A stretch of 64,000 bases of DNA from Abyssibius alkaniclasticus (GTDB lineage Bacteria > Pseudomonadota > Alphaproteobacteria > Rhodobacterales > Rhodobacteraceae), in NCBI RefSeq assembly GCF_020447305.1, contig NZ_CP095732.1, forward strand, positions 186,001 to 250,000, written 5' to 3'. This document shows positions 17,189-25,120 of the stretch, one piece after another. How positions within the stretch are numbered: position 1 is the stretch's first letter; every line of letters starts with the position of its first letter. A program made the position numbers and the translations under genes. Below the pieces are notes generated by a model that saw only the letters and a list, made by a program, of their open reading frames with translations, was not told the DNA's origin and did no database searches.

Positions 17189-17362
17189 TCAGGCGCCCTT
17201 CATCAGGCAGCCGCCTGCCAGCACGATATAGCCCGCCAGCATCAGCCACCCCGAATAGACCGTCACAAACGGGATAACCACGACATATGCGCCGATCAGC
17301 GCCAGAACGACGAGGATCAGCGAGATCAGAAAGATAATCTTGGTTGGTGCATTCAAGTTCAT
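17189..17362 (-). CDS. Small two-span membrane protein, function unknown
   Basis: Protein of 57 aa made almost wholly of two hydrophobic segments (IIFLISLILVVLALIGAYVV and WLMLAGYIVLAGGCLM). A good ribosome site (AGGAG, eight bases before ATG at 17362) supports the start; a longer frame to 17395 lacks one. The family is common as a short hypothetical in Rhodobacterales to my knowledge, but has no assigned role. Confidence 0.65.
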   Translation of the reverse strand: MNLNAPTKIIFLISLILVVLALIGAYVVVIPFVTVYSGWLMLAGYIVLAGGCLMKGA

Positions 17363-17494
17363 TTTATGCTCCTGAGTTGATCTATCGTGGCGCAAATCTA
17401 CTGCATTTTTGTGATCTACACAACAAATTGTGGTTTTGTGATTTGCGGCTACAAGTTCGGCCGTTCAGACTATCGTTCCCTTGAAGGAGACATC

Positions 17495-17866
17495 ATGCGC
17501 CAAGGTCTGATTGCAACGGTTGTGCTGCTGGCCCTGTTTCTGGGCCAGTTTACCGGCCTTTGGGTGCCGTTTCTGGCGCATCCCTTCTGGGCTTTGCAGG
17601 GTGCGCTTGTTGGCGGGCTGATTGGTGCCGCCGCCGGCATTGTGCTTGGCCAAGGCCGTGTTTGGGCGCTATGGGCGGGGCTTGTGCTGCTGGCGGCAAC
17701 AGGCGCGATCACGCTTTATGGCAAGGCGGAGTTTGCCGCCAGCTATGCCGAGGACGCGGTGGCAGGCAAAATCTGGTATTTTGGATATTTCGCCACAATG
17801 GCGGCGCTGGCCTTCACCCTGTGCCGCCTGCTTATGGCGCTAAAACAGCCCGATCAGCACGATTAG
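17495..17866 (+). CDS. Four-span membrane protein, function unknown
   Basis: Protein of 123 aa with about four membrane segments (TVVLLALFLGQFTGLWVPF, ALVGGLIGAAAGIVLG, ALWAGLVLLAATGAITLYG and FATMAALAFTLCRLLMAL). The ribosome site GAAGGAGAC is well placed before ATG 17495. It overlaps the convergent dgkA by 27 bases. Nothing in the sequence indicates a function. Confidence 0.7.
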   Translation: MRQGLIATVVLLALFLGQFTGLWVPFLAHPFWALQGALVGGLIGAAAGIVLGQGRVWALWAGLVLLAATGAITLYGKAEFAASYAEDAVAGKIWYFGYFATMAALAFTLCRLLMALKQPDQHD

Positions 17867-18205
17867 CCAGACAATACCCGCCACAATGGCCGCAGCCATG
17901 ACCCAGGCGCTGCCCAGATCCTTGGCGATGCGCGAAAGCTCGTGGCGTTCAGGGCCGATCCGGTCGATCGTTTTTTCGATGGCGGTATTGCCAAGCTCAG
18001 CCAGAAGCACGTTCAGCGAAAAGCCGATGACCAGCGCGCGTTCGGTTGCGTTTAGCGGCAGTATCAGCGCCGCAACCAGGCTTAAAAGATTGGCAAGGCA
18101 CCACCAGCGAAAGGCGGCCTCGCTGCGCCAGATCGCGCCAAAACCCGCCAGTGAATTGTTCCACGCCATGCGAAGGCGGCGCGCTTCGTTGATGATGGTC
18201 TGCAT
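17840..18205 (-). CDS. dgkA: Diacylglycerol kinase (prokaryotic DgkA)
   Basis: Integral membrane kinase of 121 aa, the normal length for DgkA, with three spans. The active-site segment LLAELGNTAIEKTIDRIG matches the family's ELxNTAIExxxDR motif, and the N-terminal amphipathic region includes WRSEAAFRWW. The enzyme recycles diacylglycerol to phosphatidic acid. GGGGGG before the ATG at 18205 supports the start. It lies divergent from the CoA-transferase operon. Confidence 0.93.
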   Translation of the reverse strand: MQTIINEARRLRMAWNNSLAGFGAIWRSEAAFRWWCLANLLSLVAALILPLNATERALVIGFSLNVLLAELGNTAIEKTIDRIGPERHELSRIAKDLGSAWVMAAAIVAGIVWLIVLIGLF

Positions 18206-18352
18206 TTGCCCCCCGTTTTGGCCGTATATTAACCGCCATCCGCCGGCGCGCCACTGTTTCTTGCGCCCGGCATTTTGTGCGCTGCAAAACCCGCCTTGAC
18301 TTGGCTGGCCCGACGCGGTTGACATAGGCACTTGGCTGACCCCGGAGGATGT

Positions 18353-19054
18353 ATGAAAAAGATCTATCCCAACGCCGCCGCCGCGCTGGAAGGCGTGGTG
18401 TTTGACGGCATGACAATTGCTGCAGGGGGCTTCGGGCTGTGTGGCATTCCCGAATTGCTGATCGCAGCCTTGCGCGACACCGGCACAAAAGGGCTGACCG
18501 TGGCCAGCAACAATGCCGGAGTAGACGGTTTTGGCCTTGGCCTGCTGCTGGAAACGCGGCAAGTGAAGAAGATGATCAGCTCGTATGTCGGCGAGAACGC
18601 CGAGTTCATGCGCCAGTATCTGAGCGGCGAGTTGGAGCTGGAGTTCAACCCGCAGGGCACCCTGGCCGAGCGGATGCGCGCCGGTGGTGCGGGCATTCCG
18701 GGGTTTTACACCAAAACCGGCGTTGGCACCGTTATTGCCGAGGGCAAGGAGCATAAGGATTTCAACGGCCAGACCTATATTCTGGAAACCGGCATCGTGG
18801 CCGATCTGGCGATTGTGAAAGCCTGGAAGGCCGACCCGTCGGGCAACCTTGTGTTTCGCAAAACCGCCCGCAACTTCAACCCGCCTGCCGCCACCTGTGG
18901 CAAGGTCTGCGTGGTCGAGGTTGAGGAGATCGTGCCGCTGGGCAGCCTCGAGCCCGACAGCATCCACCTGCCGGGCATCTATGTGCATCGGATCATTCAG
19001 GGCACGCATGAAAAACGTATTGAGCAGCGCACAGTGCGCCAGCGGGGGGCTTGA
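18353..19054 (+). CDS. scoA: 3-oxoacid CoA-transferase subunit A
   Basis: Subunit A (233 aa) of a family I CoA transferase, probably succinyl-CoA:3-ketoacid CoA-transferase, which activates acetoacetate or makes it available from ketone bodies. The CoA-binding loop [15 protein letters not shown] and [15 protein letters not shown] are characteristic. GGAGG lies four bases before ATG 18353. Subunit B follows after three bases, so the two are one operon. Confidence 0.94.
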   Translation: MKKIYPNAAAALEGVVFDGMTIAAGGFGLCGIPELLIAALRDTGTKGLTVASNNAGVDGFGLGLLLETRQVKKMISSYVGENAEFMRQYLSGELELEFNPQGTLAERMRAGGAGIPGFYTKTGVGTVIAEGKEHKDFNGQTYILETGIVADLAIVKAWKADPSGNLVFRKTARNFNPPAATCGKVCVVEVEEIVPLGSLEPDSIHLPGIYVHRIIQGTHEKRIEQRTVRQRGA

Positions 19055-19057
19055 AGA

Positions 19058-19687
19058 ATGGCTTGGGACCGGAACCAAATGGCGGCACGCGCCGCGCAAG
19101 AACTGCAAGACGGCTGGTATGTGAACCTTGGCATCGGCATTCCGACGCTGGTGTCCAACTACATTCCCGAGGGTATTGAAGTGACGCTGCAATCGGAAAA
19201 CGGTATGCTGGGCATGGGGCCGTTTCCCTATGAAGGCGCGGAAGATGCCGACCTGATCAATGCGGGCAAGCAAACCATTACCGAGCTGCCGCAAACCAGC
19301 TTTTTTGATTCCGCGCAAAGCTTTGCGATGATCCGCGGTGGCAAGATTGCAATGGCCATTCTGGGCGCGATGGAAGTGGCTGAGAACGGCGACCTTGCGA
19401 ACTGGATGATCCCCAAAAAGCTGGTCAAGGGCATGGGCGGCGCGATGGACCTTGTGGCCGGTGTGGGCCGGGTTGTTGTGATTATGGACCACACCTCCAA
19501 ACACGGCGACAGCAAGCTGCTGAAGGAATGCACCCTGCCGCTGACCGGGCAAAAGGTTGTCGACCGGATCATCACCAATCTGGGTGTGTTCGACGTGGTC
19601 GAGGGTGGCTTGAAGCTGGTTGAAATGGCCGATGGCGTAAGCCGCGCCGATATCGATGCGGCGACCGAGGCGACGCTCGTCAATTAG
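19058..19687 (+). CDS. scoB: 3-oxoacid CoA-transferase subunit B
   Basis: Subunit B (209 aa). It contains the catalytic glutamate in LQSENGMLGMGPFP and the conserved NLGIGIPTLVSNYIPEG opening. GAMDLVAGVGRVVVIMDHTS is also typical. Together with subunit A it forms the heterodimeric enzyme. The next gene, a membrane protein, begins 14 bases on. Confidence 0.94.
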   Translation: MAWDRNQMAARAAQELQDGWYVNLGIGIPTLVSNYIPEGIEVTLQSENGMLGMGPFPYEGAEDADLINAGKQTITELPQTSFFDSAQSFAMIRGGKIAMAILGAMEVAENGDLANWMIPKKLVKGMGGAMDLVAGVGRVVVIMDHTSKHGDSKLLKECTLPLTGQKVVDRIITNLGVFDVVEGGLKLVEMADGVSRADIDAATEATLVN

Positions 19688-19700
19688 CAGCGGGGGCGCT

Positions 19701-20663
19701 ATGCCCGTTCGGGTTTCACGGCTGGCGATACTGCTGATTGTGGCCGTGGCCCTGGGCATGGTGGCGCTTGCGGTATTCGCAACCGACTGGGCGGCGCTGC
19801 TGGCCGCGCTTGGCAGCCTGCAATTCTGGCAGCTTGCCGTGCTTTTGGGCCTGTCAGCCGTCAACTACCTGCTGCGCGCTCTGCGCTGGCGGCTTTGCGT
19901 GCGCGCGCTTGGCCTGCAAACGCGGGCCTGGGGCGATATCCTCACCTATCTGGGCGGCTTTGGCCTGACGCTGACACCCGGGCGCCTGGGCGAGTTGGTG
20001 CGCCTGCGCTGGCTGGCGCGCGACAGCGGGGCGCCGCTGGCACGTGTCGCCCCGATGGGCCTGGTGGACCGCGCAAGCGACTTGCTGGCCGTGGCGCTTT
20101 TGCTGGCGCTGTCGGTCTCACTGGCCAGCGGGCTTAGCCGGGCGGCCCCTGTGGCACTTGTGGCCGCCCTTGTCGCCGTGCTGGCCACCCGCCCCCGCCT
20201 GCTGATGGCGCTGACCGGCTTTGGCTGGCGGATGACGGGCCGCGCGGGCGGCAAAATCGCCCGGGCTTTCGCCACCATCCGCCATGCGGCACGGCAGTTG
20301 CGGGTTTTTTCGGCCCCGGCCATCGCCCTGCCCGCCATTGCGCTTGGCCTCATCGGCTGGTTTGCCGAAGGCTATGCCTTTGCGCTGCTGCTAAGCTGGA
20401 TGGGTGCGCCGATCGATCTGTGGCTGGCCATTGGCATATTCGTTTTTGCCATGCTTGGCGGCGGGGCCACCGGCCTGCCCGGCGGGCTTGGCGGGGCCGA
20501 GGCGGCACTGCTGGGGCTGCTTGGTTTGGCCGCTGTGCCGCTGGCCATTGCCCTGCCGGCAACGCTGATCATCCGCGCAACAACATTGTGGTTTGCGATT
20601 GTAATCGGCCTTGTGCTACTGCCATTTGCAGAACGGGCACAACGCCCGGAACCGAGGGCGTAA
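19701..20663 (+). CDS. YbhN/LPG-synthase-TM family membrane protein, flippase candidate
   Basis: Membrane protein of 320 aa with about eight spans, matching the lysylphosphatidylglycerol-synthase transmembrane family (YbhN-like). Landmarks are LRALRWRLCVRALG, YLGGFGLTLTPGRLGELVR and GGGATGLPGGLGGAEAALLG. It lacks the soluble transferase domain of MprF. It ends four bases before the DprE1-like gene, so it is part of that operon. Such proteins have been proposed to move lipid-linked intermediates across the membrane; here transport of a polyprenyl-phosphate sugar is inference. Confidence 0.8.
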   Translation: MPVRVSRLAILLIVAVALGMVALAVFATDWAALLAALGSLQFWQLAVLLGLSAVNYLLRALRWRLCVRALGLQTRAWGDILTYLGGFGLTLTPGRLGELVRLRWLARDSGAPLARVAPMGLVDRASDLLAVALLLALSVSLASGLSRAAPVALVAALVAVLATRPRLLMALTGFGWRMTGRAGGKIARAFATIRHAARQLRVFSAPAIALPAIALGLIGWFAEGYAFALLLSWMGAPIDLWLAIGIFVFAMLGGGATGLPGGLGGAEAALLGLLGLAAVPLAIALPATLIIRATTLWFAIVIGLVLLPFAERAQRPEPRA

Positions 20664-20667
20664 AACC

Positions 20668-21990
20668 GTGGCGTGGAAAGCAGCCGAACACACCGCCTGG
20701 GGCCGTGCCTTGCGCAGCCCATCGCGCATTGCCCGGCCTGAACGGCAATCGGTTCTGCATGATATCATGGCCAGCACCCCGGCTCCGGCCATAGGTGCTG
20801 CGCGCTCTTACGGCGATGCCGCGCTGAACGATGGTGGCCATCTGATTGATATGACACGGCTCGACCGGCTGCTGGAATTCAACGCCGAAACAGGCCGTGT
20901 GCGCGCCGAGGCTGGCGTGCGGCTGTCGGACTTGTTGCAGATTTTCGGCCCGCAAGGCTGGATGCCCGCCGTTCTGCCCGGCACGGCCTTTGTGACCGTC
21001 GGCGGCGCGATTGCCAGCGATGTGCATGGCAAGAACCACCACGAGCGTGGCAGCTTCGGGCAATATGTGGCGTCCATCGAATTGCTCGATGCCAATGGTC
21101 AGGTGCTGACCCTGTCAGAGGTTGAAAACCCCACCCTGTTTCGCGCCACAATCGGCGGGATGGGGCAGACGGGGGTTATTCTTTCGGCCGAGTTGCGGCT
21201 TATGCGCTGCCCCGGTGGCAAGGTGCGGCTGACCAGAACCCGCATTCCCGACCTTGAAGCCTTTCTGGATGCGTTCGAGACCAGCACCGCGCCCTATAGC
21301 GTGGGTTGGATTGATGCAACCGCGCGCGGCGCCAAATTCGGGCGCGGCGTGTTCGAGGAAGGCACGCTTGTCGAAGGGGCGTTTCGTGCCCCCAAAGCCC
21401 CGCGCAGATTGCCGTTCTATATGGGCGGGTTGCTGGTGTCGCGCCCGGTTGTGAAAACCTTTAACGCAGCCTATCTGCGCCGCGCTAGCCTGAAAGGGCG
21501 CAGCCGCATCCGCCCGGTGCAGGACATGCTGTTTCCGCTGGACGGTATCGCGCAGTGGAACAGGCTTTACGGGCGGCGCGGCTTTCACCAGTTCCAATGC
21601 GTGCTGCCGCAAACCACCGCCGAAATCACCCTGCCGCGCGTGCTGGAGGCGGTGGTGAATTCCGGCCAGGCCTCGCCGCTTTCGGTGCTGAAAAAGCTCG
21701 GCTCGGGGCGTGCGGGATATATGTCCTTTCCTATGGCGGGGGTCACGCTGGCGGTGGATATTCGTGCCGGGCGCGGGGCATTGCCCCTACTGCACAGGCT
21801 CAACACCCTGGTGGCCGAGGCGGGTGGCCGTGTCTATCTGGCCAAGGATAGCGCGCTGACACCCGATTTGCTGGCCGCCATGTATCCCGATCTTGACAGG
21901 TTCCGCGATGTGCTGGCCAAGGCCGACCCGAAGGGCGTGTTCCGCACTGATCTGGCGCGCCGGCTGAACCTGTGTGGAGATTTGCCATGA
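20668..21990 (+). CDS. FAD-binding oxidoreductase, DprE1-like (decaprenylphosphoryl-ribose 2-oxidase type)
   Basis: Flavoenzyme of 440 aa. The FAD-binding part has AARSYGDAALNDGG and, from residue 109, VTVGGAIASDVHGKNHHERG, which is nearly the DprE1 sequence around its flavin-contacting HGKNHH. The C-terminal half includes FHQFQCVLP and VLKKLGSGRAGYMSFPM, comparable to the DprE1 substrate pocket with its lysine. DprE1 oxidises polyprenyl-phospho-ribose to the 2-keto form. Start is a GTG at 20668, with GAGGG about ten bases before it; the stop overlaps the DprE2-like start (ATGA). Confidence 0.83.
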   Translation: MAWKAAEHTAWGRALRSPSRIARPERQSVLHDIMASTPAPAIGAARSYGDAALNDGGHLIDMTRLDRLLEFNAETGRVRAEAGVRLSDLLQIFGPQGWMPAVLPGTAFVTVGGAIASDVHGKNHHERGSFGQYVASIELLDANGQVLTLSEVENPTLFRATIGGMGQTGVILSAELRLMRCPGGKVRLTRTRIPDLEAFLDAFETSTAPYSVGWIDATARGAKFGRGVFEEGTLVEGAFRAPKAPRRLPFYMGGLLVSRPVVKTFNAAYLRRASLKGRSRIRPVQDMLFPLDGIAQWNRLYGRRGFHQFQCVLPQTTAEITLPRVLEAVVNSGQASPLSVLKKLGSGRAGYMSFPMAGVTLAVDIRAGRGALPLLHRLNTLVAEAGGRVYLAKDSALTPDLLAAMYPDLDRFRDVLAKADPKGVFRTDLARRLNLCGDLP

Positions 21991-22724
21991 GCAGCGCATG
22001 GCTGATACTCGGGGCCAGTTCGGCAATGGCGCGGGCCTTTGCGCGGCTGGCCGCAGCCGAGGGCGCGCATGTTATTCTTGCCGGGCGCGATGGCGATGAT
22101 CTGGCCCTACAGGCAAGTGATGCGCTGCTGCGCGGCGCGGCTTCAGCCCAACCGATGCAGTTTGATGCGCGTAAGCCTGAAGGCTTTGCGCCCCTGCTGA
22201 ATGCGCTGTTCGCGCTGGATGCAACGCCCAGCATTGCGGTGTTCAGCGGCAGGATGGTCGATCAGGCAAAGCTGGAGGAAACCCCCGAAGCCCTGGCCGG
22301 CATGGTGGCCGACAATTTTACCGGCCCCGCGCAGCTATTGCTGATGGCCCTGCCTGATATGGAAGAAAAACCCGGTGGCGCGATTGTGGGTGTCAGCTCG
22401 GTTTCCGGTGATCGCGGGCGGCGCTCCAACTTCGGCTATGGCGCGCCCAAGGCCGGGTTCACGGCATTCCTGTCGGGCCTGCGCGCAAGGCTTTCGCGCG
22501 CCCGCGTTCATGTGCTGACAGTCAAGCCCGGCTTTGTTGATACGGCGATGACCTGGGGGCTGCCCGGCCTGTTCCTGGTGGCCAGCCCCGATGCAGCGGC
22601 CAGGCGCATGTGGCGCGCGGCGAAGAAGCGGCGCAACACGGTCTATGTGCCGGGCTTCTGGTGGCTGATCATGACGATCATCCGCCAAGTGCCGGAATTC
22701 ATCTTCAAGAAGATGAAATTCTAG
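21987..22724 (+). CDS. SDR-family reductase, DprE2-like (decaprenylphosphoryl-2-keto-pentose reductase type)
   Basis: Short-chain dehydrogenase of 245 aa. The cofactor loop ILGASSAMARAFARLAA deviates from the usual TGxxxGIG in the way DprE2 does. The active-site region SVSGDRGRRSNFGYGAPKAG (Ser near 137, Tyr near 151, Lys near 155) matches DprE2 closely. It would reduce the keto intermediate made by the DprE1-like oxidase, finishing epimerisation of ribose to arabinose on the lipid carrier. The start overlaps the previous stop; TGGAGA lies before it. The end overlaps the convergent UbiA gene by four bases. Confidence 0.83.
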   Translation: MSSAWLILGASSAMARAFARLAAAEGAHVILAGRDGDDLALQASDALLRGAASAQPMQFDARKPEGFAPLLNALFALDATPSIAVFSGRMVDQAKLEETPEALAGMVADNFTGPAQLLLMALPDMEEKPGGAIVGVSSVSGDRGRRSNFGYGAPKAGFTAFLSGLRARLSRARVHVLTVKPGFVDTAMTWGLPGLFLVASPDAAARRMWRAAKKRRNTVYVPGFWWLIMTIIRQVPEFIFKKMKF

Positions 22725-24166
22725 AACAGCCCGGCGGCGCTAAGCACCAGCACCGCCCCAAATAGCAGCAGTGCCACGCCCGGCGCATCGGTCAGTGCAA
22801 ATACGATCGGGTCATGGTTCATGCGGCCCTGCCAGCCGCGCAAGATCATCCGCGCCAGCCAAATGGGGATGATCAGCGCCGCAAGCCGCAACAGCCAGGG
22901 GGCGATGTAAAGCGCGCTGGCAATGTTGGAAAAGGTATAAAGCCCGAAAATCACCGTCGCGGCGAGTGTGGCGGCTATGGCGATATTGCGCAGATCGGCG
23001 CGGTCTTCCGGCGCATAGCCGCGCCCGGCCAATGCTTTGCCGGGGGGTGCGCCCGCAAGTTCGGTCAGGCGTTTGACGCAGCCAAGCGCCAGAAACACCG
23101 GAAAAATGAAGTTCGCCAGCCAGCCCGACAAAACAAGCTGCCCCGCCAGGGTGCCCGCGACAACGCGCAAGGTATAAAGCGTGGCAAGCATGAACACATC
23201 GAGCCAGCGCAACCGTTTGAGCCTTAGCGAATAGGCCAGCGACAGCGCCATATAGAGCAGCACAAGCCCGAACATCCCCCAGCCAAGCCATGCCGCCACC
23301 AGCAATGACACCGCGCCAAGCGCGACGCTGAGCGCCATGCCATGCACGATTTTTGCAGCACCCGAAGCAAAGGGCCGAAAGCGTTTTTGCGCGTGCTGAC
23401 GATCGGCCGACAGGTCGAGCAGGTCATTCACGATATAGATGCTCGAGGCCGCCGCGCAAAAACTTGCAACCCCAAGCAGAATCGCGCCAAAGGTTGCAAG
23501 GTCAAACTGGTGGGCGGCGAGCATCGGCAGAAACAGCAAAAGGTTCTTCACCCATTGGTGCGGGCGCATGGCGCGCAGCAGCGCCAAAGCAGATGGTGGC
23601 GCGCCGATGAAGGTGACATCCGGCAGGGCAAGCGCCTTGATCCTGCGGCGCAGTTTTTTGCCTGGCGCGACAACAATCGCCTGCCCCGCCGCCTGCCCCG
23701 CCGCCTGCCATACCGGAATATCGGCGCGCGAATCGCCCATATAGGCAAAGCCCCCGGCCCCAAACCGCGCCACGAGCGCCGCAGCCTTGGCGGCGCCGGT
23801 CAGGTTTGTGGTGCCATCCGAACCGAGATGAACGCCCGCAAGCCCAAGGCGCTGCGCGACCGCATCGACAATGCGCTGGTCCGCGCCGGATGCCAGCACA
23901 ACCATGCGCCCGGCCTGCTGTGCCTGTGCGATCTGGTCCAGCACCTCTTGACGTAGGGGCAGGTTTTCAATGTCCGGCTGAACGCGCGCCGCAAGCGCAG
24001 ATTTTAGCCGCGACGGGTTGGAAATATTGCGCAGCACGCACAAAAGGGTGAATACCGGCGCCTGCCCCAGCCCTGCCCAGAACGATTCGTAAAGCGAATC
24101 TGTCGCGAGCAATGTGCCATCAAGATCAACCACCAATGGCAGCGAAGACTCGGGTTGAGCTTGCAT
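22721..24166 (-). CDS. HAD phosphatase-UbiA prenyltransferase fusion (DPPR synthase-like)
   Basis: Two-domain protein of 481 aa. Residues 1-190 are a HAD phosphatase (VVDLDGTLLATDSLYESFW, LASGADQRIVDA, YMGDSRADIPVWQAAG). Residues from about 199 are a UbiA-type membrane domain with MRPHQWVKNLLLFLPMLAA and VNDLLDLSADRQHAQKRFRP, the Asp-rich motif. These blocks look like Mycobacterium Rv3806c, which transfers 5-phosphoribose to a polyprenyl phosphate. The HAD half would fit as the phosphatase that removes the 5-phosphate. A 12-bp repeat (around 23688-23715) encodes AAGQAAGQA within the HAD part. Confidence 0.82.
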   Translation of the reverse strand: MQAQPESSLPLVVDLDGTLLATDSLYESFWAGLGQAPVFTLLCVLRNISNPSRLKSALAARVQPDIENLPLRQEVLDQIAQAQQAGRMVVLASGADQRIVDAVAQRLGLAGVHLGSDGTTNLTGAAKAAALVARFGAGGFAYMGDSRADIPVWQAAGQAAGQAIVVAPGKKLRRRIKALALPDVTFIGAPPSALALLRAMRPHQWVKNLLLFLPMLAAHQFDLATFGAILLGVASFCAAASSIYIVNDLLDLSADRQHAQKRFRPFASGAAKIVHGMALSVALGAVSLLVAAWLGWGMFGLVLLYMALSLAYSLRLKRLRWLDVFMLATLYTLRVVAGTLAGQLVLSGWLANFIFPVFLALGCVKRLTELAGAPPGKALAGRGYAPEDRADLRNIAIAATLAATVIFGLYTFSNIASALYIAPWLLRLAALIIPIWLARMILRGWQGRMNHDPIVFALTDAPGVALLLFGAVLVLSAAGLF

Positions 24167-24516
24167 AAATCGATTCTCCGAAATCAGGCACCAATTGGAG
24201 CAAATGGGGCAAATCCGGCCCCAATTGAGGCATAACGAAATTTGGAAATGAAGGCAATCAGACGTTAAGGTATTGTTTACACTAATTTATTTTCTGCTAC
24301 CTCAATCCGGCAAGAATCGGGCACTTGCCATTGTTTCGCCACATTTGGGGGTCAGAAATTGGCTATATCAATTGCGAGCCTGATCCGGCGTAGTGATTTT
24401 GACAAGCTTCGGGCACTTAGACCCGGTTCGAGTCAGGGGTGTGGATCAACGTTTGACATGCGATCGCCCATTCCGGGCAAGTAGTAACCACGTTTCGTAT
24501 CCTTGGAGGGACTAAA
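24167..24516. promoter_or_regulatory. Divergent control region between the UbiA-HAD gene and the Flp pilin gene
   Basis: A 350-base gene-free region. It holds CCAATTGGAG at 24191 and CCAATTGAGG at 24221 (30 bases apart), and a direct repeat with TCGGGCACTT at 24317-24326 and 24409-24418, preceded both times by CAAG plus two variable bases. TTAA-N7-TTTA at 24265-24279 is one base off the CtrA TTAA-N7-TTAA consensus; CtrA controls pili in several Alphaproteobacteria. No clear sigma-70 promoter can be picked by eye. Confidence 0.5.
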
Positions 24517-24714
24517 ATGAAACTTTTGAAAATGACCAAACTATTCGCCAAAGACGAAGACGGCGCCGTAACCGTTGACTGGGTTGTTCTGACCGCAGCC
24601 ATCGTCGGTATCGCCATTGCTGTTGCAGCAACCATCGAAACCGGCCTGAACAACGCTGCTGTGGATATCGATGAAGCTCTAACCGGTGTTATCGCCGGCG
24701 CAGTTGCTACCTAA
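24517..24714 (+). CDS. flp: Flp-family type IVb pilin 1 (major pilin candidate)
   Basis: Prepilin of 65 aa. A short charged leader ends at Gly16, and the segment after it (AVTVDWVVLTAAIVGIAIAV) is the pilin helix. Cleavage by the TadV-type peptidase after Gly16 gives a mature pilin of 49 aa. The usual Flp motif has Glu-Tyr at +5/+6; here it is Asp21-Trp22. GGAGG lies seven bases before the ATG. A strong hairpin follows the gene, which suggests this pilin is made in excess of downstream products. Confidence 0.9.
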   Translation: MKLLKMTKLFAKDEDGAVTVDWVVLTAAIVGIAIAVAATIETGLNNAAVDIDEALTGVIAGAVAT

Positions 24715-24722
24715 TAATATTT

Positions 24723-24746
24723 GGCCGGTGCGTTCGCGCACCGGCC
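24723..24746 (+). terminator. UUCG-capped hairpin between the two pilin genes
   Basis: GGCCGGTGCG and CGCACCGGCC form a perfect ten-base stem closed by a TTCG tetraloop, nine bases after the first pilin stop. It is followed by CGCTTTGC, not a full T run. It probably attenuates read-through or protects the pilin mRNA 3' end. Confidence 0.65.
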
Positions 24747-24830
24747 CGCTTTGCTCAACAGTCATGATTTTGCATTTTCCCATGCGCGTTGAGTTCAACT
24801 GAGTCGCCCACGCGATGTGAGGAGTCCTGA

Positions 24831-25016
24831 ATGAACTTTCTGAAAAAATTCTCCCGCGATGACGCTGGCGCTGTGACCGTGGATTGGGTCGTGCTGACAG
24901 CCGTAATGGTGGTCATGGGCGTGGGTGTTATCGCCATCTTTGCGCCCGGCGCGAACAGTTCTGCAAACGAAGTCAGTGCTGCTATCACTGATTCCGTTTC
25001 TTCGCTCTTAAACTGA
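24831..25016 (+). CDS. Flp-family type IVb pilin 2 (minor pilin candidate)
   Basis: Prepilin of 61 aa with Gly13 as the expected cleavage residue, then AVTVDWVVLTAVMVVMGVGV, the same Asp-Trp variant motif as pilin 1. The mature C-terminal part differs (FAPGANSSANEVSAAITDSV). GAGGAG stands seven bases before the ATG. It lies 116 bases after pilin 1, beyond the hairpin, and ahead of cpaB. It may be a minor pilin or an alternative subunit. Confidence 0.85.
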   Translation: MNFLKKFSRDDAGAVTVDWVVLTAVMVVMGVGVIAIFAPGANSSANEVSAAITDSVSSLLN

Positions 25017-25120
25017 ATTAATCGCTGCGGGCAACCGCCATTGCCATTGATTTTTCCGCGCCGATTTGCAACTAACCAGAAACTATTCCCCGATCATGGG
25101 GTCAGAGTTAGGGGCGATCT

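Noticed and set aside
18206-19864. N-terminal extension of the dgkA frame to 674 codons
   Set aside because: It is antisense to the CoA-transferase genes; DgkA is complete at 121 residues with a ribosome site at 18205.
19701-20663. MprF-type aminoacyl-phosphatidylglycerol synthase
   Set aside because: Only the transmembrane part is present; the C-terminal acyltransferase-fold domain is missing.
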